A DNA stretch of 64,000 nt from Pseudofrankia sp. DC12 (GTDB lineage: Bacteria > Actinomycetota > Actinomycetes > Frankiales > Frankiaceae), in contig NZ_KQ031391.1 in the NCBI RefSeq assembly GCF_000966285.1, positions 2,701,208-2,765,207 of the forward strand, written 5' to 3'. The notes beneath the pieces were generated by a model. That model saw nothing but the letters and a program-made list of their open reading frames with translations, was not told where the DNA came from and made no database searches. Position 1 is the stretch's first letter; every line of letters starts with the position of its first letter. Shown piece after piece: positions 47,681-57,503 of the stretch. The position numbers and the translations under genes are program-made.

Positions 47681-50600
47681 GTGGACTCACGCGGAGGCGC
47701 GTCGCGTGCGTTGGCGCGCCCGCCGGCGCGGGCGACGCCGCTGCCGGGCAGCCCGTTGCGCGCGTCGGATCCCCGCGAGCTCGACGGCTACCAGCTGCTG
47801 CGCCGCCTCGGCGAGGGTGGCATGGGCACCGTCTACCTGGGCCGATCCCCGTCCGGGCGACGCGTCGCCGTCAAGATCGTGCGTGCCGAGCTGGCCGACG
47901 ACCCCGAGTACCGAGCGCGGTTCCGCCGCGAGGCCGAGGTCGCCCGCCGGGTCGCCCGCTACTGCACCGCCGAGGTGCTCGACGCCGTCGACCCCCCGGA
48001 CGGCGCGCCCTACCTGGTGACCGAGTTCGTCGACGGGCCGCCGCTGTCCCAGACGGTGTCGCGGCGGGGGCCGCTCGGGTCGGCCGACGTGGAGCGCGTC
48101 GCCGTCAGCGTCGCCTCGGCGCTCACCGTGATCCACGCGGCCGGGCTGGTGCATCGCGACCTCAAGCCGTCGAACGTGCTGCTCTCGCAGTTCGGCCCGC
48201 GGGTGATCGACTTCGGCGTCGCGTGGGCCGCGGACAGCGTCGCGGTGACCCGGGACCTGGTCGTCGGAACCCCCGCGTTCATGGCCCCGGAACAGGCCCG
48301 CGGCCAGCGGGTGACCTCCGCCGCCGACATCTTCTCCTGGGGCGGGCTGATCATCTTCGCCGCGACCGGGCGGCGCCCGTTCGGCGGCGGCGCCGTGCCG
48401 GCCGTGCTGTACCGCATCGTCAACTCGGACCCGGACCTCGACGGGCTCGACGAGGGGCTGACCGATGTCGTGCGGGCCGCCATGCGACGGGACCCGGCCG
48501 AGCGGCCGACCGCGGCGGAGATCGTCGGCCGGCTCCAGGCGCTGAGCACGGTCCGGGCCACCTCGCCCGTCTGGGTCACCCCCCCAGGCAGTGAGCCGGT
48601 GACCGGCGCGAGCGGCGCGGTGGCACCGACGGGCGCCGACGGTACCGGCGGCGAGCAGGACGGCGCCGCGCCGGCCGCCGGCGTGGGCGGCCTCGACGCG
48701 GCCAGTCCCCACGCCGCGGACAGAGCCCCCGCCGCCGGGGCCTTGCCGACCACCGACGGGTCCAGCGGCAGCGTCGGGCACGGCGGTCCGGCGGCGAGTG
48801 CCGTGGCCACCAGTGACGCGGCGTCCAGCGCCGGGGCCGCCGCGGGCCTCGGCGCGCTGTCCGCCGGGGCGCCGGCGGCCGACGGCTCGGACGCGGCCCG
48901 CGCCGTCGAGGTGGCCGACGGGGCCGCGCCGGCCGGCGTGGGCACCCCGGCAGGCGCGCAGTCAGGTCCGGTGGCACTGAGCGGCGCAGCTCAGGCGGAC
49001 GCGGCTCCGGTCGCGGACGCGGGGCTGACCAGCACGGCTGAAGCCGGCGCGGGTGTCGCCGGCACGGAGCTGGTCGGCGCGGCGGCGGGCGGCGCCGACA
49101 CAGCCGCGGACAGCTCGCCGGGCGACGGGTCCGGCGCGAGCGCGGCCGGCGGGGTTGCCGCGCCCGAGTCCACAGCGCCTGACGGGTCCCTGGAACTGGC
49201 CAGCGGCGTGCGCGAGCCGGCCGTCGCCGGGGACGACGAGCCAACCGTCGGCAGCGGCCCGGTGGACGTCGCGGGCCTCAACGACGACTTCACGTTCGGT
49301 GACCTGAGCGTCTGGAGTGAAGAAGGCACCGAGCTCACGGTCGGCTACCTCGCCCGCCTCGACGCCGTCGACGACGGCCCTGACCACTCCGGGGACGCGA
49401 GCTTCCGCGATCTGGACTACGCCGACCCCGCCTCCAGCCTCGACGACGACTCCGACGGCATCAACCGGATCAGCCAGCGGACGATGACGTTGCGCGGCGA
49501 CTCGCCCCGCGGCCCGGGACGGACCCTGGAGACCCTCAACCTGGCCAGCCTCGACGGCTCCGGTCGTTCAGGCGGCTACGGATCGACCTGGCCGCCGCCC
49601 CGCCGGCAGGGCCCACTGGCGGCGCTCGCCCGGTGGTTCCCCCGTTTCGCGCAGGACGGCCGAATCCCGTGGACCACCCTGATCAGCGCGTTCAGCGTGA
49701 TCGTGGCACTGGCGGCCGTCGGTGTGGCAGCCGCGGCGGCGCTGGACAGTGGTGGCCGGTCCGCCCATGCCGCCCTGGCCGCCCAGCTGACGATCCCGGA
49801 CAACCTCGTGGGCCTCACCGCCAAGGAGGCCGAGGCGCGGCTGCACGCGGCCGGCTTCGCGCACTGGCGGTTCGAGCTGAAGCCTGACCTCAAGCCGAAG
49901 GGCACCATCCTCAGCGTCCAGCCGGGCGAGGGTATCGAGATCGACCCGACCGACACCGTGACGCTGGTCGTCTCGGCCGGCATGGACTCCGTCAAGATCC
50001 CCCAGGTCGTGGGGCTCGCCGACAGCGCGGCCCGGTCCAACCTGCAGGACGCGGGCCTGACTGTCGTCGTACGCCCGATCAGCGGGCCGGCCAGCGTCAG
50101 CGCCGGTCATGTGGCCGCGATCTTCCCGGTCGCGGGCACCGAGGTTCCGCCGGGTTCCAGCGTCACGATCCTGGTGGTCGTACCGGCCGGCACGAAGTCG
50201 CTGGCCACCGTGCCGTACGTCATCGGGCTGTCGACGAACGACGCGCAGGACGCCCTGCACCGGGCCGGATTCACCGACGTCGCGATCGCCTACGCGGCCG
50301 CCCCGGATGCGGCCGGCCTGGTGACCGCCATCGATCCGCCCGCCAACACGACGACGGCCAAGAACGCGACGGTCACGCTGACGGTGTCCACCGGCCCGGG
50401 CGAGACCGCGGTTCCCGATGTCGCCGGCCGGACGCAGGCGGATGCCGAGGCCGCCCTGCAGACGGCCGGGCTGGTCGCCGCGATCAAGGTGGACTCCGGG
50501 CCGTCGACCATCACCGCCGGGCTGGTGGAGACCGTCGACCCCGCGCCCGGCTCGAAGGTGCCAGTGCAGGCCACGGTGACTATCACGGTGGTCAGCGCGC

Positions 50601-50905
50601 AGGTCGCGATGCCGGACACGAGGGGTAGCCAGCGCGCCGAGGCCGAACAGCTGCTCGCCTCCTACGGCCTGACCGCCGCCGTGACGCAGCAGTCGAGCAG
50701 CGCCGCGGTCGGGACCGTGCTGTCGCAGACGACCACTCCTGGCGCCATGATCGCGCGCGGGAGTACCGTCACGCTCGTGGTCGCCAAGGCCGCCGGCCCG
50801 CCGCCGGGCGGCGGCTCGCCTACGACGGGTCCGCCCTCCCCACCAGCCTCGCCCACCCCGACCGGGACCACATCGTCACCGCCGCCCGCCTCGGCGGCGG
50901 GCTGA
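47681..50905 (+). CDS. PASTA-domain Ser/Thr protein kinase (PknB-like)
   Basis: 1074 residues. The kinase domain spans about 28-290: glycine loop LGEGGMGTVYLG, VAVKIV, HRDLKPSN with catalytic Asp160, DFGVA and APEQ are all intact. A 370-residue Ala/Gly/Asp-rich juxtamembrane region follows. A single helix (about 667-688, LISAFSVIVALAAVGVAAAA) is followed by five extracellular PASTA repeats (IPDNLVGLTAKEAEARL; IPQVVGLADSAARSNL; VPYVIGLSTNDAQDAL; VPDVAGRTQADAEAAL; MPDTRGSQRAEAEQLL) and a Pro/Ser tail. PASTA kinases sense muropeptides or lipid II and control division and wall synthesis. GTG 47681 follows a G7 tract; the frame is open to 47486 but without conserved sequence. Confidence 0.93.
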   Translation: MDSRGGASRALARPPARATPLPGSPLRASDPRELDGYQLLRRLGEGGMGTVYLGRSPSGRRVAVKIVRAELADDPEYRARFRREAEVARRVARYCTAEVLDAVDPPDGAPYLVTEFVDGPPLSQTVSRRGPLGSADVERVAVSVASALTVIHAAGLVHRDLKPSNVLLSQFGPRVIDFGVAWAADSVAVTRDLVVGTPAFMAPEQARGQRVTSAADIFSWGGLIIFAATGRRPFGGGAVPAVLYRIVNSDPDLDGLDEGLTDVVRAAMRRDPAERPTAAEIVGRLQALSTVRATSPVWVTPPGSEPVTGASGAVAPTGADGTGGEQDGAAPAAGVGGLDAASPHAADRAPAAGALPTTDGSSGSVGHGGPAASAVATSDAASSAGAAAGLGALSAGAPAADGSDAARAVEVADGAAPAGVGTPAGAQSGPVALSGAAQADAAPVADAGLTSTAEAGAGVAGTELVGAAAGGADTAADSSPGDGSGASAAGGVAAPESTAPDGSLELASGVREPAVAGDDEPTVGSGPVDVAGLNDDFTFGDLSVWSEEGTELTVGYLARLDAVDDGPDHSGDASFRDLDYADPASSLDDDSDGINRISQRTMTLRGDSPRGPGRTLETLNLASLDGSGRSGGYGSTWPPPRRQGPLAALARWFPRFAQDGRIPWTTLISAFSVIVALAAVGVAAAAALDSGGRSAHAALAAQLTIPDNLVGLTAKEAEARLHAAGFAHWRFELKPDLKPKGTILSVQPGEGIEIDPTDTVTLVVSAGMDSVKIPQVVGLADSAARSNLQDAGLTVVVRPISGPASVSAGHVAAIFPVAGTEVPPGSSVTILVVVPAGTKSLATVPYVIGLSTNDAQDALHRAGFTDVAIAYAAAPDAAGLVTAIDPPANTTTAKNATVTLTVSTGPGETAVPDVAGRTQADAEAALQTAGLVAAIKVDSGPSTITAGLVETVDPAPGSKVPVQATVTITVVSAQVAMPDTRGSQRAEAEQLLASYGLTAAVTQQSSSAAVGTVLSQTTTPGAMIARGSTVTLVVAKAAGPPPGGGSPTTGPPSPPASPTPTGTTSSPPPASAAG

Positions 50906-51307
50906 CACCGATCGGCGCCCTTCCCGGGGCCTGGCGACCGAACGCGAGGCGGCAGCGCGCGACCACTCACCGGGCGGCTGCCGTCCGTCAGGCAGGGGTC
51001 GCCGGGAGCGGTTGCCAGGAGCGAGTCCGGCGACGGCACCAGAATCGTCGGTTCCCGCCGGTAGCATTGTCACGCATTCAGTAGCGACCTCGGCACCGAC
51101 GGCTGAATCTTGCGAGACGTATACGGAGGTTCTAACCTGGCTCGTGGTCAAGAGGACTGCGTCAAGGCCTGGCTCGCCGTCCGGCAACCTTCGCGCAAGG
51201 TGCCCCAGGAACGACCTGATCGCCGCCGGTGACAACTGGTAGCGGTAACGCGGATCTCCCGAACCGGGCACGGTCGCGGGGGTCCACCGAGGCCCCCGGA
51301 GGTTGAC
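50906..51307. other. Intergenic interval with a weak hairpin
   Basis: About 400 bp. A short gggggtccaccgaggccccc hairpin (about 51279-51298) lies just before the ribosome site of the next gene and could be a terminator or attenuator. A 76-codon frame at 51012 lacks support. Confidence 0.4.
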
Positions 51308-52402
51308 GTGTCCAAGCGCCCGAACCCCACCCGCGCTGACCTGCTGGCCCTGCTCGGGGCCCAGCCGGAGACCTCCGTCGCGGCCATCTGCCGTTCCTAC
51401 CTCTCCCGACGCCGGGAGCTGCTGGCCTCCGACCCGGACCACCGCCGGCCCGAGGTGGCCCGGCTGGACGACGCCTTCACCCGGCTGCGCGCCGCCACCG
51501 ATCTCGAGAGCCGCCTCGACGACTACCCGTGCGCCGAGGTCAAGATCGGCGTCGAGGACACCACCGTGGTGGTGCGCTCGGCGCCCGCCGGCACCGCCAG
51601 CGGGGAGTTCCCGTTCCCCGGCGTGGAGCGGGTGCACGTGCTCACCGCCTTCAACCCGCGGTCCCGCCGGCTGCGCCCGCACGAGAACGCCAACCGCCAG
51701 CGCGCGCTTGCGGGCCGCGTCGCCACGACCGGCCTGCCCTCGTGGCCCGCGGTCGGCGGCGGCCGCCAGGCGCAGACGAGCATCGCCGTCGCCGGCCTGA
51801 CCAGGGCACGGGCGCGCGCGCTCGGCGCCGAGTTCGAGCAGGACGCCGTCGTCGAGTGGACCCCGACGGCGTGGTCGGTGGTGCCGTGCGACGAGCTCGT
51901 CGCACCGCGCGAGTTCGGCTGGCGTAGCTCGCGGCTCACCAAGCCGCTGCCGGACCCGGCGGCCGCCGCCCGGCGCGCCGAGGCCGCCGCCGCGGCGGAC
52001 AGGGCCGCGACCGACGTGCGGACGGCGACGGCCGACGGCCTGCCGTCGACCGACGAGGCACGGCCCGCGGACGAGGAGACCGGTCCGGTCAGCGACGCGC
52101 ACGAGATCCTCGTGGCGGACGCGGTCCGGGCGCTGGCTGCCGAAGAGGCGGAGACCGCGGCGATCGCCCGGGCGCGAGAGCTCACCGCCGCGACGCCGGC
52201 GGCGGGCACCGCCACCGACACGACCGCCACCACCGACACCCCCATGGTCACCGGTGGCCCGGCCGCCGAGACCGGGACGGACGGCTCGGGTGGTCCGGCT
52301 GCCGGCGGCGCGCCGGCGCCGCGCAAGGCCGACCCGGCGGCCGGGGGCGCCACGCCAGACCCACACGACCTTCCCGCCTCCCACGGCGGTAACGGTGAGT
52401 GA
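51308..52402 (+). CDS. DUF3293-containing protein
   Basis: 364 residues. After a helical N-terminus (ADLLALLGAQPETSVAAICR, which looks like a small regulator-type helix bundle), the middle (about 75-205) matches DUF3293: HVLTAFNPRSRRLRPHENAN, then QDAVVEWTPTAWSVVPCDEL. The last 150 residues are an Ala/Thr/Pro-rich tail. The function of DUF3293 is not established. GTG 51308 follows GGAGG by five bases. Its end overlaps the next gene by eight bases (GTGAGTGA), so the two are translationally coupled, and the upstream neighbour is the PASTA kinase. Confidence 0.8.
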   Translation: MSKRPNPTRADLLALLGAQPETSVAAICRSYLSRRRELLASDPDHRRPEVARLDDAFTRLRAATDLESRLDDYPCAEVKIGVEDTTVVVRSAPAGTASGEFPFPGVERVHVLTAFNPRSRRLRPHENANRQRALAGRVATTGLPSWPAVGGGRQAQTSIAVAGLTRARARALGAEFEQDAVVEWTPTAWSVVPCDELVAPREFGWRSSRLTKPLPDPAAAARRAEAAAAADRAATDVRTATADGLPSTDEARPADEETGPVSDAHEILVADAVRALAAEEAETAAIARARELTAATPAAGTATDTTATTDTPMVTGGPAAETGTDGSGGPAAGGAPAPRKADPAAGGATPDPHDLPASHGGNGE

Positions 52403-55400
52403 CGCGGTCGCCTTCAATACCGGCCTTCCGCTCGCCGCCGACCTGCGGACCCACCTGCTCAGCCAGCTCGGCGCCGAGGAGGAGTGGATCGGGCGTGGCC
52501 CGGACGGCACCGGGCTGCTCTGGCGCCACAGCGAGCTCGGGACGTTGCTGGAGCTGCTCCCGGTCCCCGACGGGGCGTCGGCCGTCGCCGTACTGCGGGT
52601 CACCACGCCGGTCTCGACGATCGGCGATCCGGCCCGCGCGCGGGCCCTCTGCCAGCGGCTGAACGCCGAGATCACCCTGAACCGCTGGATCGCAGGACCC
52701 TGGCCGGCCATCCCGGACCGCCCCGACCCGGACGACGACGACGAGGACGAGGACGACGGGCCGGCCGATCGCGCCAGCCTGGCAGACGACCCGACCGAGC
52801 CGGCGGTACGGGTGGAGCCGGCGGGCGAAGACGTCGAGGCAGGCTCGGGCGCCGAGGCATCCACCGCCGCCGAGAAACACCTCGAGGCGCACGCCGAGCC
52901 CGCGCCCGGGGCCCGGCCGGCCGAGCTCGCCCAGCCCAGCCCGCTGGCCCTGGAATCCTTCGCGGACGAGGCCACCGACGTCGGGCCGGACGCCCTTTAC
53001 CTGTCGTGCTCGTTCGTCGTCGGCCGGCTCGACCAGGCCGGCGACGATGAGGACGAGGACGACGACCCCGACGACGACCCCGACGAGGAGGACGTCGCGG
53101 CACCCGGCGGCGCGGCGCTGGCCCGGCTCGCCGTGGCCGCGGTCGGCGACCAGATCGCGACGGCGGTCGCCGCGCTCGGCGACGGCCTGCACGACGAGGT
53201 CGCCGGCGTGCCGTTCGTCGCCCGCGACGCCGACGGCGAGGCCCGCCCCGGCCGGCACCGCGTCGCCCGCTACCACGACCTGCTGCACGTCGGCGCCGAC
53301 GCGGACAACACCCCGCTCTGGCGCGGGCTGCTGGCCGCGTTCGACGGGCTGCGCTACGACCAGGAAAGTGACGGCGGCCCGGTGTGGGGCGCCGGCGACG
53401 GCCGTGGCTTCCGCTGCGAGGTGCCGTTCAGCTGGGGGCCGTTCTTCACGCCGGAGGACCGGCCGGTCGAGGTCGTGACCGCGCCGGAGCCGGCGCCGGC
53501 CGGCCTGCTGACCAGCGTCGTGCTGGCCAGCCGGCAGGACCCGCGCCCGGAGGCGGGCGAAGGCCTGCTGATCACCATGCGCACGCCGGTCTCGGTCCGG
53601 CCGAGCGACGACGTCGCCGGCGTCCTGACCGCACTGAACATCCAGGACGCCCGCGACCCGGGGGCCGCGCACGGCGTCGGGGCCTGGGTGCTGCGCGGTG
53701 GGGCGCCGACCTGGACGATCTTCCTGCCGAACGCGGTCATGGCCGCGGGCACCCGCGCGACGGTGGCGCTGCTGCGCGAGGTGCTGCTGGCCGCGGCCGG
53801 CGCGTCGATGCTCGCCCGCCGGGTCCTGCTCACCGGCGAGGACCTCACCCCGGCCGACCGCTACCCGATCGGCCCGGCCTCGCGCCGGCCGGCCGGCCTG
53901 GCCTTCGCCGCCAGCTCCACCGCCTGCGACGAGCCGGCGCTGGCCCTGGACGCGCTGTACGCCTCGCTGGTCGGGCCAGATGTCGACTGGTCCGTGCTGG
54001 GCTCGGCCGGCTTCGACTGGTGGCCGTACCACGGCCGGCAGCGGCTGCGGGTCACCCCGCGGCCGGCCCCGGACGACCGCCGGGCCGGCTCCCTGCGTAT
54101 CTCGACCGAGGTGGCCAGCAAGGTTCCCGCGACCCTCGACGTCCTGCGGCTGCTCGCGCGGCGCAACGCCGACGACGGCCGGTCGGCCCTGGTGCTCGAC
54201 CCGGTCGCCGGGACCGTCGAGGCGGTCGCCCGAGTGCACCTCGGGCCGTCGCTCTGGTCGCCCGACCGGTCCTGGGCACGGCTGGTCGCCGTCGACCAGC
54301 TGATCCGCGCCGACGAGGCCGCGGCCGCGCTCGTCGGTCTCGGCGGGCCGGCGCGCGGCGGCGCCGCGGCGAGCTCGGCGCACCCGACGAACGGGCCGCG
54401 CCCGAGCCGGGACATCCTGTTCGAGGCCCTGCCGGACGTCCGCCTCGGTGCCCAGGAGGCGATGAACGGCGACGCCACCGTCCGCCCGCTCGTGCTGCCG
54501 ATCACGCTGACCTCGTTGATGGCGCCGCCGCACCGGGTCACCGGCCACGAGCCGGGCCGGACGCTGACCGCCGAGTGGTGGACGCGGACCTACGATCCCT
54601 CCGGCCCGGCCGCGCGCTGCCGGTCCGAGCTGACGGTCACCGACCACCCGGACCTCGGCCTCGGCATCCGGGTCCGCACCTGCCTGGACTACCTGCCGGG
54701 CGACGTCGACGAGCGGGCCGCCTGGTGCAACGACCGCAACCGCGCGCTGCTGGCCGAGACCGCGGCCGACGACCTCACGGTCGTCGGCGGCTGGGGCCTC
54801 GACGCGACTGACGCCCCCTGCCTGACCACCTGGTTCTTCCCGGAGACGATGCTCGGCGACCATCCGGACGAGGTCGCCGGGGCGCTGGGCCGGCTGGTCC
54901 GGTACCAGCAGTGGATCGTCTTCGTCAGCCTGGCGGACTCGCCGGTGGCACCGGTGACGGACGCGCGCACGGTGGCCGAGCTGGCCGCGGGCCTGCCGTC
55001 GCTGTTCGGCGCCTTTCGCGCCGTCCTCGACTACCCGGCCGGTCTCACACTGACGGCCGCGCCAGCGGTTGGTGACGACGCCCGGCCGGAGACGGTCGTC
55101 GTCGAGTGGACCCGGCCGGTGACCCCGCCGGTGCACGAGGAGCTGATGAGCTGGCCGCGGCTGGCCGAGCCGGTCAGCGAGCCGAGCCGGCCTCGCCTGG
55201 TGACCCGCCTCGACGCCCCGCTCGACGGCCTGCGCGGCCCGCTCGCCCTGCTGCTGACCGCGCTGGCGGCGGGCAGCCGGACCTGGCTGCCGGATCTCAG
55301 CGTCCCGCCCGACCCGGCCCGGCCCGGGGCGAAGCCGCTCACCGTGCCCGGCCACCTCGGCAACGCGTTCCGGGACGCGCACGTCCGGGACGCGCTCGGC

Positions 55401-56108
55401 CGGCTCCTGTTCGACGGCCAGATCGCCGACGACGGCCACGGCACGGGCTTCCTGGTGCTGGCCGAGCCGCTGGTGCCGGACGAGCAGGGCGACAGCCCGT
55501 CGGCGGGCCGGGCCGAGGCTTCGACCACCGCCTCGATCGACACGGCGGACGTCGAGGTCTCCGGGTTCGGGCCCGGAGGCGGGCTCGGCGCCGACGCGGA
55601 GTTCTCGTTCACGGCCGACGACGAGGTCGGGCTGGGCCGGCGCGCGCCGACGACCATCGCGCGGCTGGCCCCGCCCACGCCGGGCGACCACCCGTTCTAC
55701 GGCGCCGGCACGATGGTCCTCGACACCCATCTGGACCCCGGGCTGCTGCGCCCCGGCGACCTGGAGCGGCTGGGCGAGCTCAGCCGGATGGGTCAGCTCG
55801 ACCGCCTCGGGACGTTCGACGACACCGGTGTGCCCAGTGGTGGTGGCCGGCCAGCGGACGACGCCGAGCTGACCGCGGCGCTGATCGCGATCTCCACCCT
55901 CGCGCCCGCGCAGACCTGTGGCGCCTGGATCGCGCACGAGAAGTCCGGCACGCTGGCCTACCGGATCTGCCTGCCGCCGTCCTGCCTGCTCTGGCCGGCG
56001 CCGGAGGCGGTCGGCTCGATCGTGGACGCCGCCTGGCGCGTCGCGATCGCGCAGGTCCGCGCCGCCGCCCACCTGCTCAGCGCCCAGGCGATGTCCCCAG
56101 GCGGATGA
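52395..56108 (+). CDS. 1237-residue orphan with repeated YbjN-like modules
   Basis: I do not recognise the family firmly. Three to four segments share a pattern of two beta-strands, an LN motif, a small helix and an LP strand: residues about 10-95 (TTPVSTIGDP and RLNAEITLNRW), 370-460 (MRTPVSVRPS and LTALNIQDARD...WTIFLPNAV), 570-650 (RISTEVASKVPAT) and 720-830 (IRVRTCLDYLPG...WFFPETML). This resembles YbjN/sensory-type folds in outline (inference only). Two acidic runs, DDDDEDEDD near 115 and DDEDEDDDPDDDPDEED near 220, separate them. There is no signal peptide or membrane helix. The GTG at 52395 is set by the eight-base overlap with the DUF3293 gene. Possible substrate or partner of the upstream kinase; unproven. 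Confidence 0.7.
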   Translation: MSDAVAFNTGLPLAADLRTHLLSQLGAEEEWIGRGPDGTGLLWRHSELGTLLELLPVPDGASAVAVLRVTTPVSTIGDPARARALCQRLNAEITLNRWIAGPWPAIPDRPDPDDDDEDEDDGPADRASLADDPTEPAVRVEPAGEDVEAGSGAEASTAAEKHLEAHAEPAPGARPAELAQPSPLALESFADEATDVGPDALYLSCSFVVGRLDQAGDDEDEDDDPDDDPDEEDVAAPGGAALARLAVAAVGDQIATAVAALGDGLHDEVAGVPFVARDADGEARPGRHRVARYHDLLHVGADADNTPLWRGLLAAFDGLRYDQESDGGPVWGAGDGRGFRCEVPFSWGPFFTPEDRPVEVVTAPEPAPAGLLTSVVLASRQDPRPEAGEGLLITMRTPVSVRPSDDVAGVLTALNIQDARDPGAAHGVGAWVLRGGAPTWTIFLPNAVMAAGTRATVALLREVLLAAAGASMLARRVLLTGEDLTPADRYPIGPASRRPAGLAFAASSTACDEPALALDALYASLVGPDVDWSVLGSAGFDWWPYHGRQRLRVTPRPAPDDRRAGSLRISTEVASKVPATLDVLRLLARRNADDGRSALVLDPVAGTVEAVARVHLGPSLWSPDRSWARLVAVDQLIRADEAAAALVGLGGPARGGAAASSAHPTNGPRPSRDILFEALPDVRLGAQEAMNGDATVRPLVLPITLTSLMAPPHRVTGHEPGRTLTAEWWTRTYDPSGPAARCRSELTVTDHPDLGLGIRVRTCLDYLPGDVDERAAWCNDRNRALLAETAADDLTVVGGWGLDATDAPCLTTWFFPETMLGDHPDEVAGALGRLVRYQQWIVFVSLADSPVAPVTDARTVAELAAGLPSLFGAFRAVLDYPAGLTLTAAPAVGDDARPETVVVEWTRPVTPPVHEELMSWPRLAEPVSEPSRPRLVTRLDAPLDGLRGPLALLLTALAAGSRTWLPDLSVPPDPARPGAKPLTVPGHLGNAFRDAHVRDALGRLLFDGQIADDGHGTGFLVLAEPLVPDEQGDSPSAGRAEASTTASIDTADVEVSGFGPGGGLGADAEFSFTADDEVGLGRRAPTTIARLAPPTPGDHPFYGAGTMVLDTHLDPGLLRPGDLERLGELSRMGQLDRLGTFDDTGVPSGGGRPADDAELTAALIAISTLAPAQTCGAWIAHEKSGTLAYRICLPPSCLLWPAPEAVGSIVDAAWRVAIAQVRAAAHLLSAQAMSPGG

Positions 56109-56148
56109 CGGCTCCCGCGCTGGGCCGGTCGTGTCGTCGTGGCCGGGC

Positions 56149-57351
56149 TCAGCGGGCCGAAAGAAGCAGTGCGCCCGCGATGGGGCCGCCGCCGGCGCCG
56201 ACGGCGGCCACCTCGCGCCGGGTGAGCTGGCGTTCGCCCGCCTGGCCGCGCAGCTGCAGGCAGGCCTCGTGGACGATCCAGTAGCCGTGCATCCGGCCGG
56301 CTGACAGCTGGCCACCGTAGGTGTTGATCGGGAACGAGCCTTCCAGCGCGATCCGCCCGGGGCCCGCGACGAAGGGGCCGGACTCGCCCTCGCCGCAGAA
56401 CCCGAAGGCTTCGAGCCAGGCCAGGGCCAGGAAGGTGAAGCCGTCGTAGAGCTGGGCGAAGTCGACGTCGCCTGGTCTGAGGTCTGTCCGCGACCACAGC
56501 TCGGCCGCGGCGTCAGAGGATGCCATCCTGGGGTAGTCGGCCCGCAGGTACCAGCCGCCGGGGCCGGTCGAGCCGCCCATCGCCTCGACCTGGACGGGGT
56601 GGTCGCAGGCGGTCTGATGGTCCGCCGTGGACACGACCAGCGCGATCGAGCCGTCGATGGGCACGTCGCAGTCCAGCAGGCCGAACGGCTCGGAGATGAG
56701 CCGGGCGGACAGATAGTCGTCCAGCGTGATCGGGGTCCGGAAGACGGCCGACGGGTTGAGCCCGGCGTTGCGTCGGCTGTTGACGGCCAGGGCGCCAAGC
56801 TGCTCTTTGGTCGTGCCATAAAGGTGCATGTGCCGGCGGCAGTGCATCGCCAGCCAGTTCGCGGCCGAGTACGCGTGGGCATTCATCAGCTCAGCCATCC
56901 CACCGGCAAGGCCGTCCCGGGCTGGGAAAACCGGCCCTGCCGCGTCGCCCCCGGGAGCGGGGTCCAGGCCCGCGCCTTCGAGATGGGGCGCCGCGCCGTC
57001 GGGGAGGATCGCACCGCCGATCATCTGGACTGTGCGGTAGACCAGCACGTGCCGGGCCTGTCCGCTGCCGACCGCCTGGACGGCCGACATGACCGGCGAG
57101 AGCAGGCCGCCGGTGTCGATGCCGCCGCCGAGGTAGGTCGGCGCCAGGCCGAGAACGCCGCAGGCCGCCTTGACCGGTGTGTCCCCCAGCGTGGCGACAC
57201 CGTCGATGTCCTCGGGTCGCAGCCCCGCGTCGGCGATCGCCTGCCGGGACGCCTCCGCCGTCAGGTCGAGGCCGGGGATGCCGGTGCGCCGGCCGATCCG
57301 CGAGATCCCGATGCCCGAGATGATGGCGCCCCGCTCCGGAACTCCCGTCAT
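56149..57351 (-). CDS. Thiolase-like / lipid-transfer (Ltp-type) protein
   Basis: A 400-residue non-decarboxylating thiolase-fold protein. The N-terminal half has IISGIGISRIGRRTGIPGLD and the helix GGMAELMNAHAYSAANWLAM; the C-terminal half has LYDGFTFLALAWLEAFGFCG and NTYGGQLSAGRMHGYWIVHE. Proteins with this pattern (Ltp2-like, next to an OB-fold Zn-ribbon partner) act as aldolases or acyl-CoA thiolases in sterol side-chain and related degradation. The divergent gene 150 bp away encodes such a partner, as in ChsH2-Ltp2 pairs. ATG 57351 begins the conserved part; the frame continues upstream without conserved sequence. Substrate unknown. Confidence 0.82.
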   Translation of the reverse strand: MTGVPERGAIISGIGISRIGRRTGIPGLDLTAEASRQAIADAGLRPEDIDGVATLGDTPVKAACGVLGLAPTYLGGGIDTGGLLSPVMSAVQAVGSGQARHVLVYRTVQMIGGAILPDGAAPHLEGAGLDPAPGGDAAGPVFPARDGLAGGMAELMNAHAYSAANWLAMHCRRHMHLYGTTKEQLGALAVNSRRNAGLNPSAVFRTPITLDDYLSARLISEPFGLLDCDVPIDGSIALVVSTADHQTACDHPVQVEAMGGSTGPGGWYLRADYPRMASSDAAAELWSRTDLRPGDVDFAQLYDGFTFLALAWLEAFGFCGEGESGPFVAGPGRIALEGSFPINTYGGQLSAGRMHGYWIVHEACLQLRGQAGERQLTRREVAAVGAGGGPIAGALLLSAR

Positions 57352-57503
57352 ACGGGCGACGCTATGGCCCGGCGTGCGCCCTCGTCGCCCGAAGCATTCT
57401 GGATCACACGCCCACCCCGCCGCCGGGCCGACCGCGGGCCCTACGGTCGGGAGAGCCGGTGGCCAACCCCACCGACGGCCCGGCAACGCAGCTCGGAGGT
57501 CTC

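Noticed and set aside
51012-51242. A 76-codon gene upstream of DUF3293
   Set aside because: No ribosome site, weak codon bias and no similarity that I recognise.
52248-56882. A 1544-residue frame opposite the orphan gene and running into the thiolase-like gene
   Set aside because: No conserved sequence; composition is the complement of the coding strand, and it crosses an intergenic gap without a start signal.
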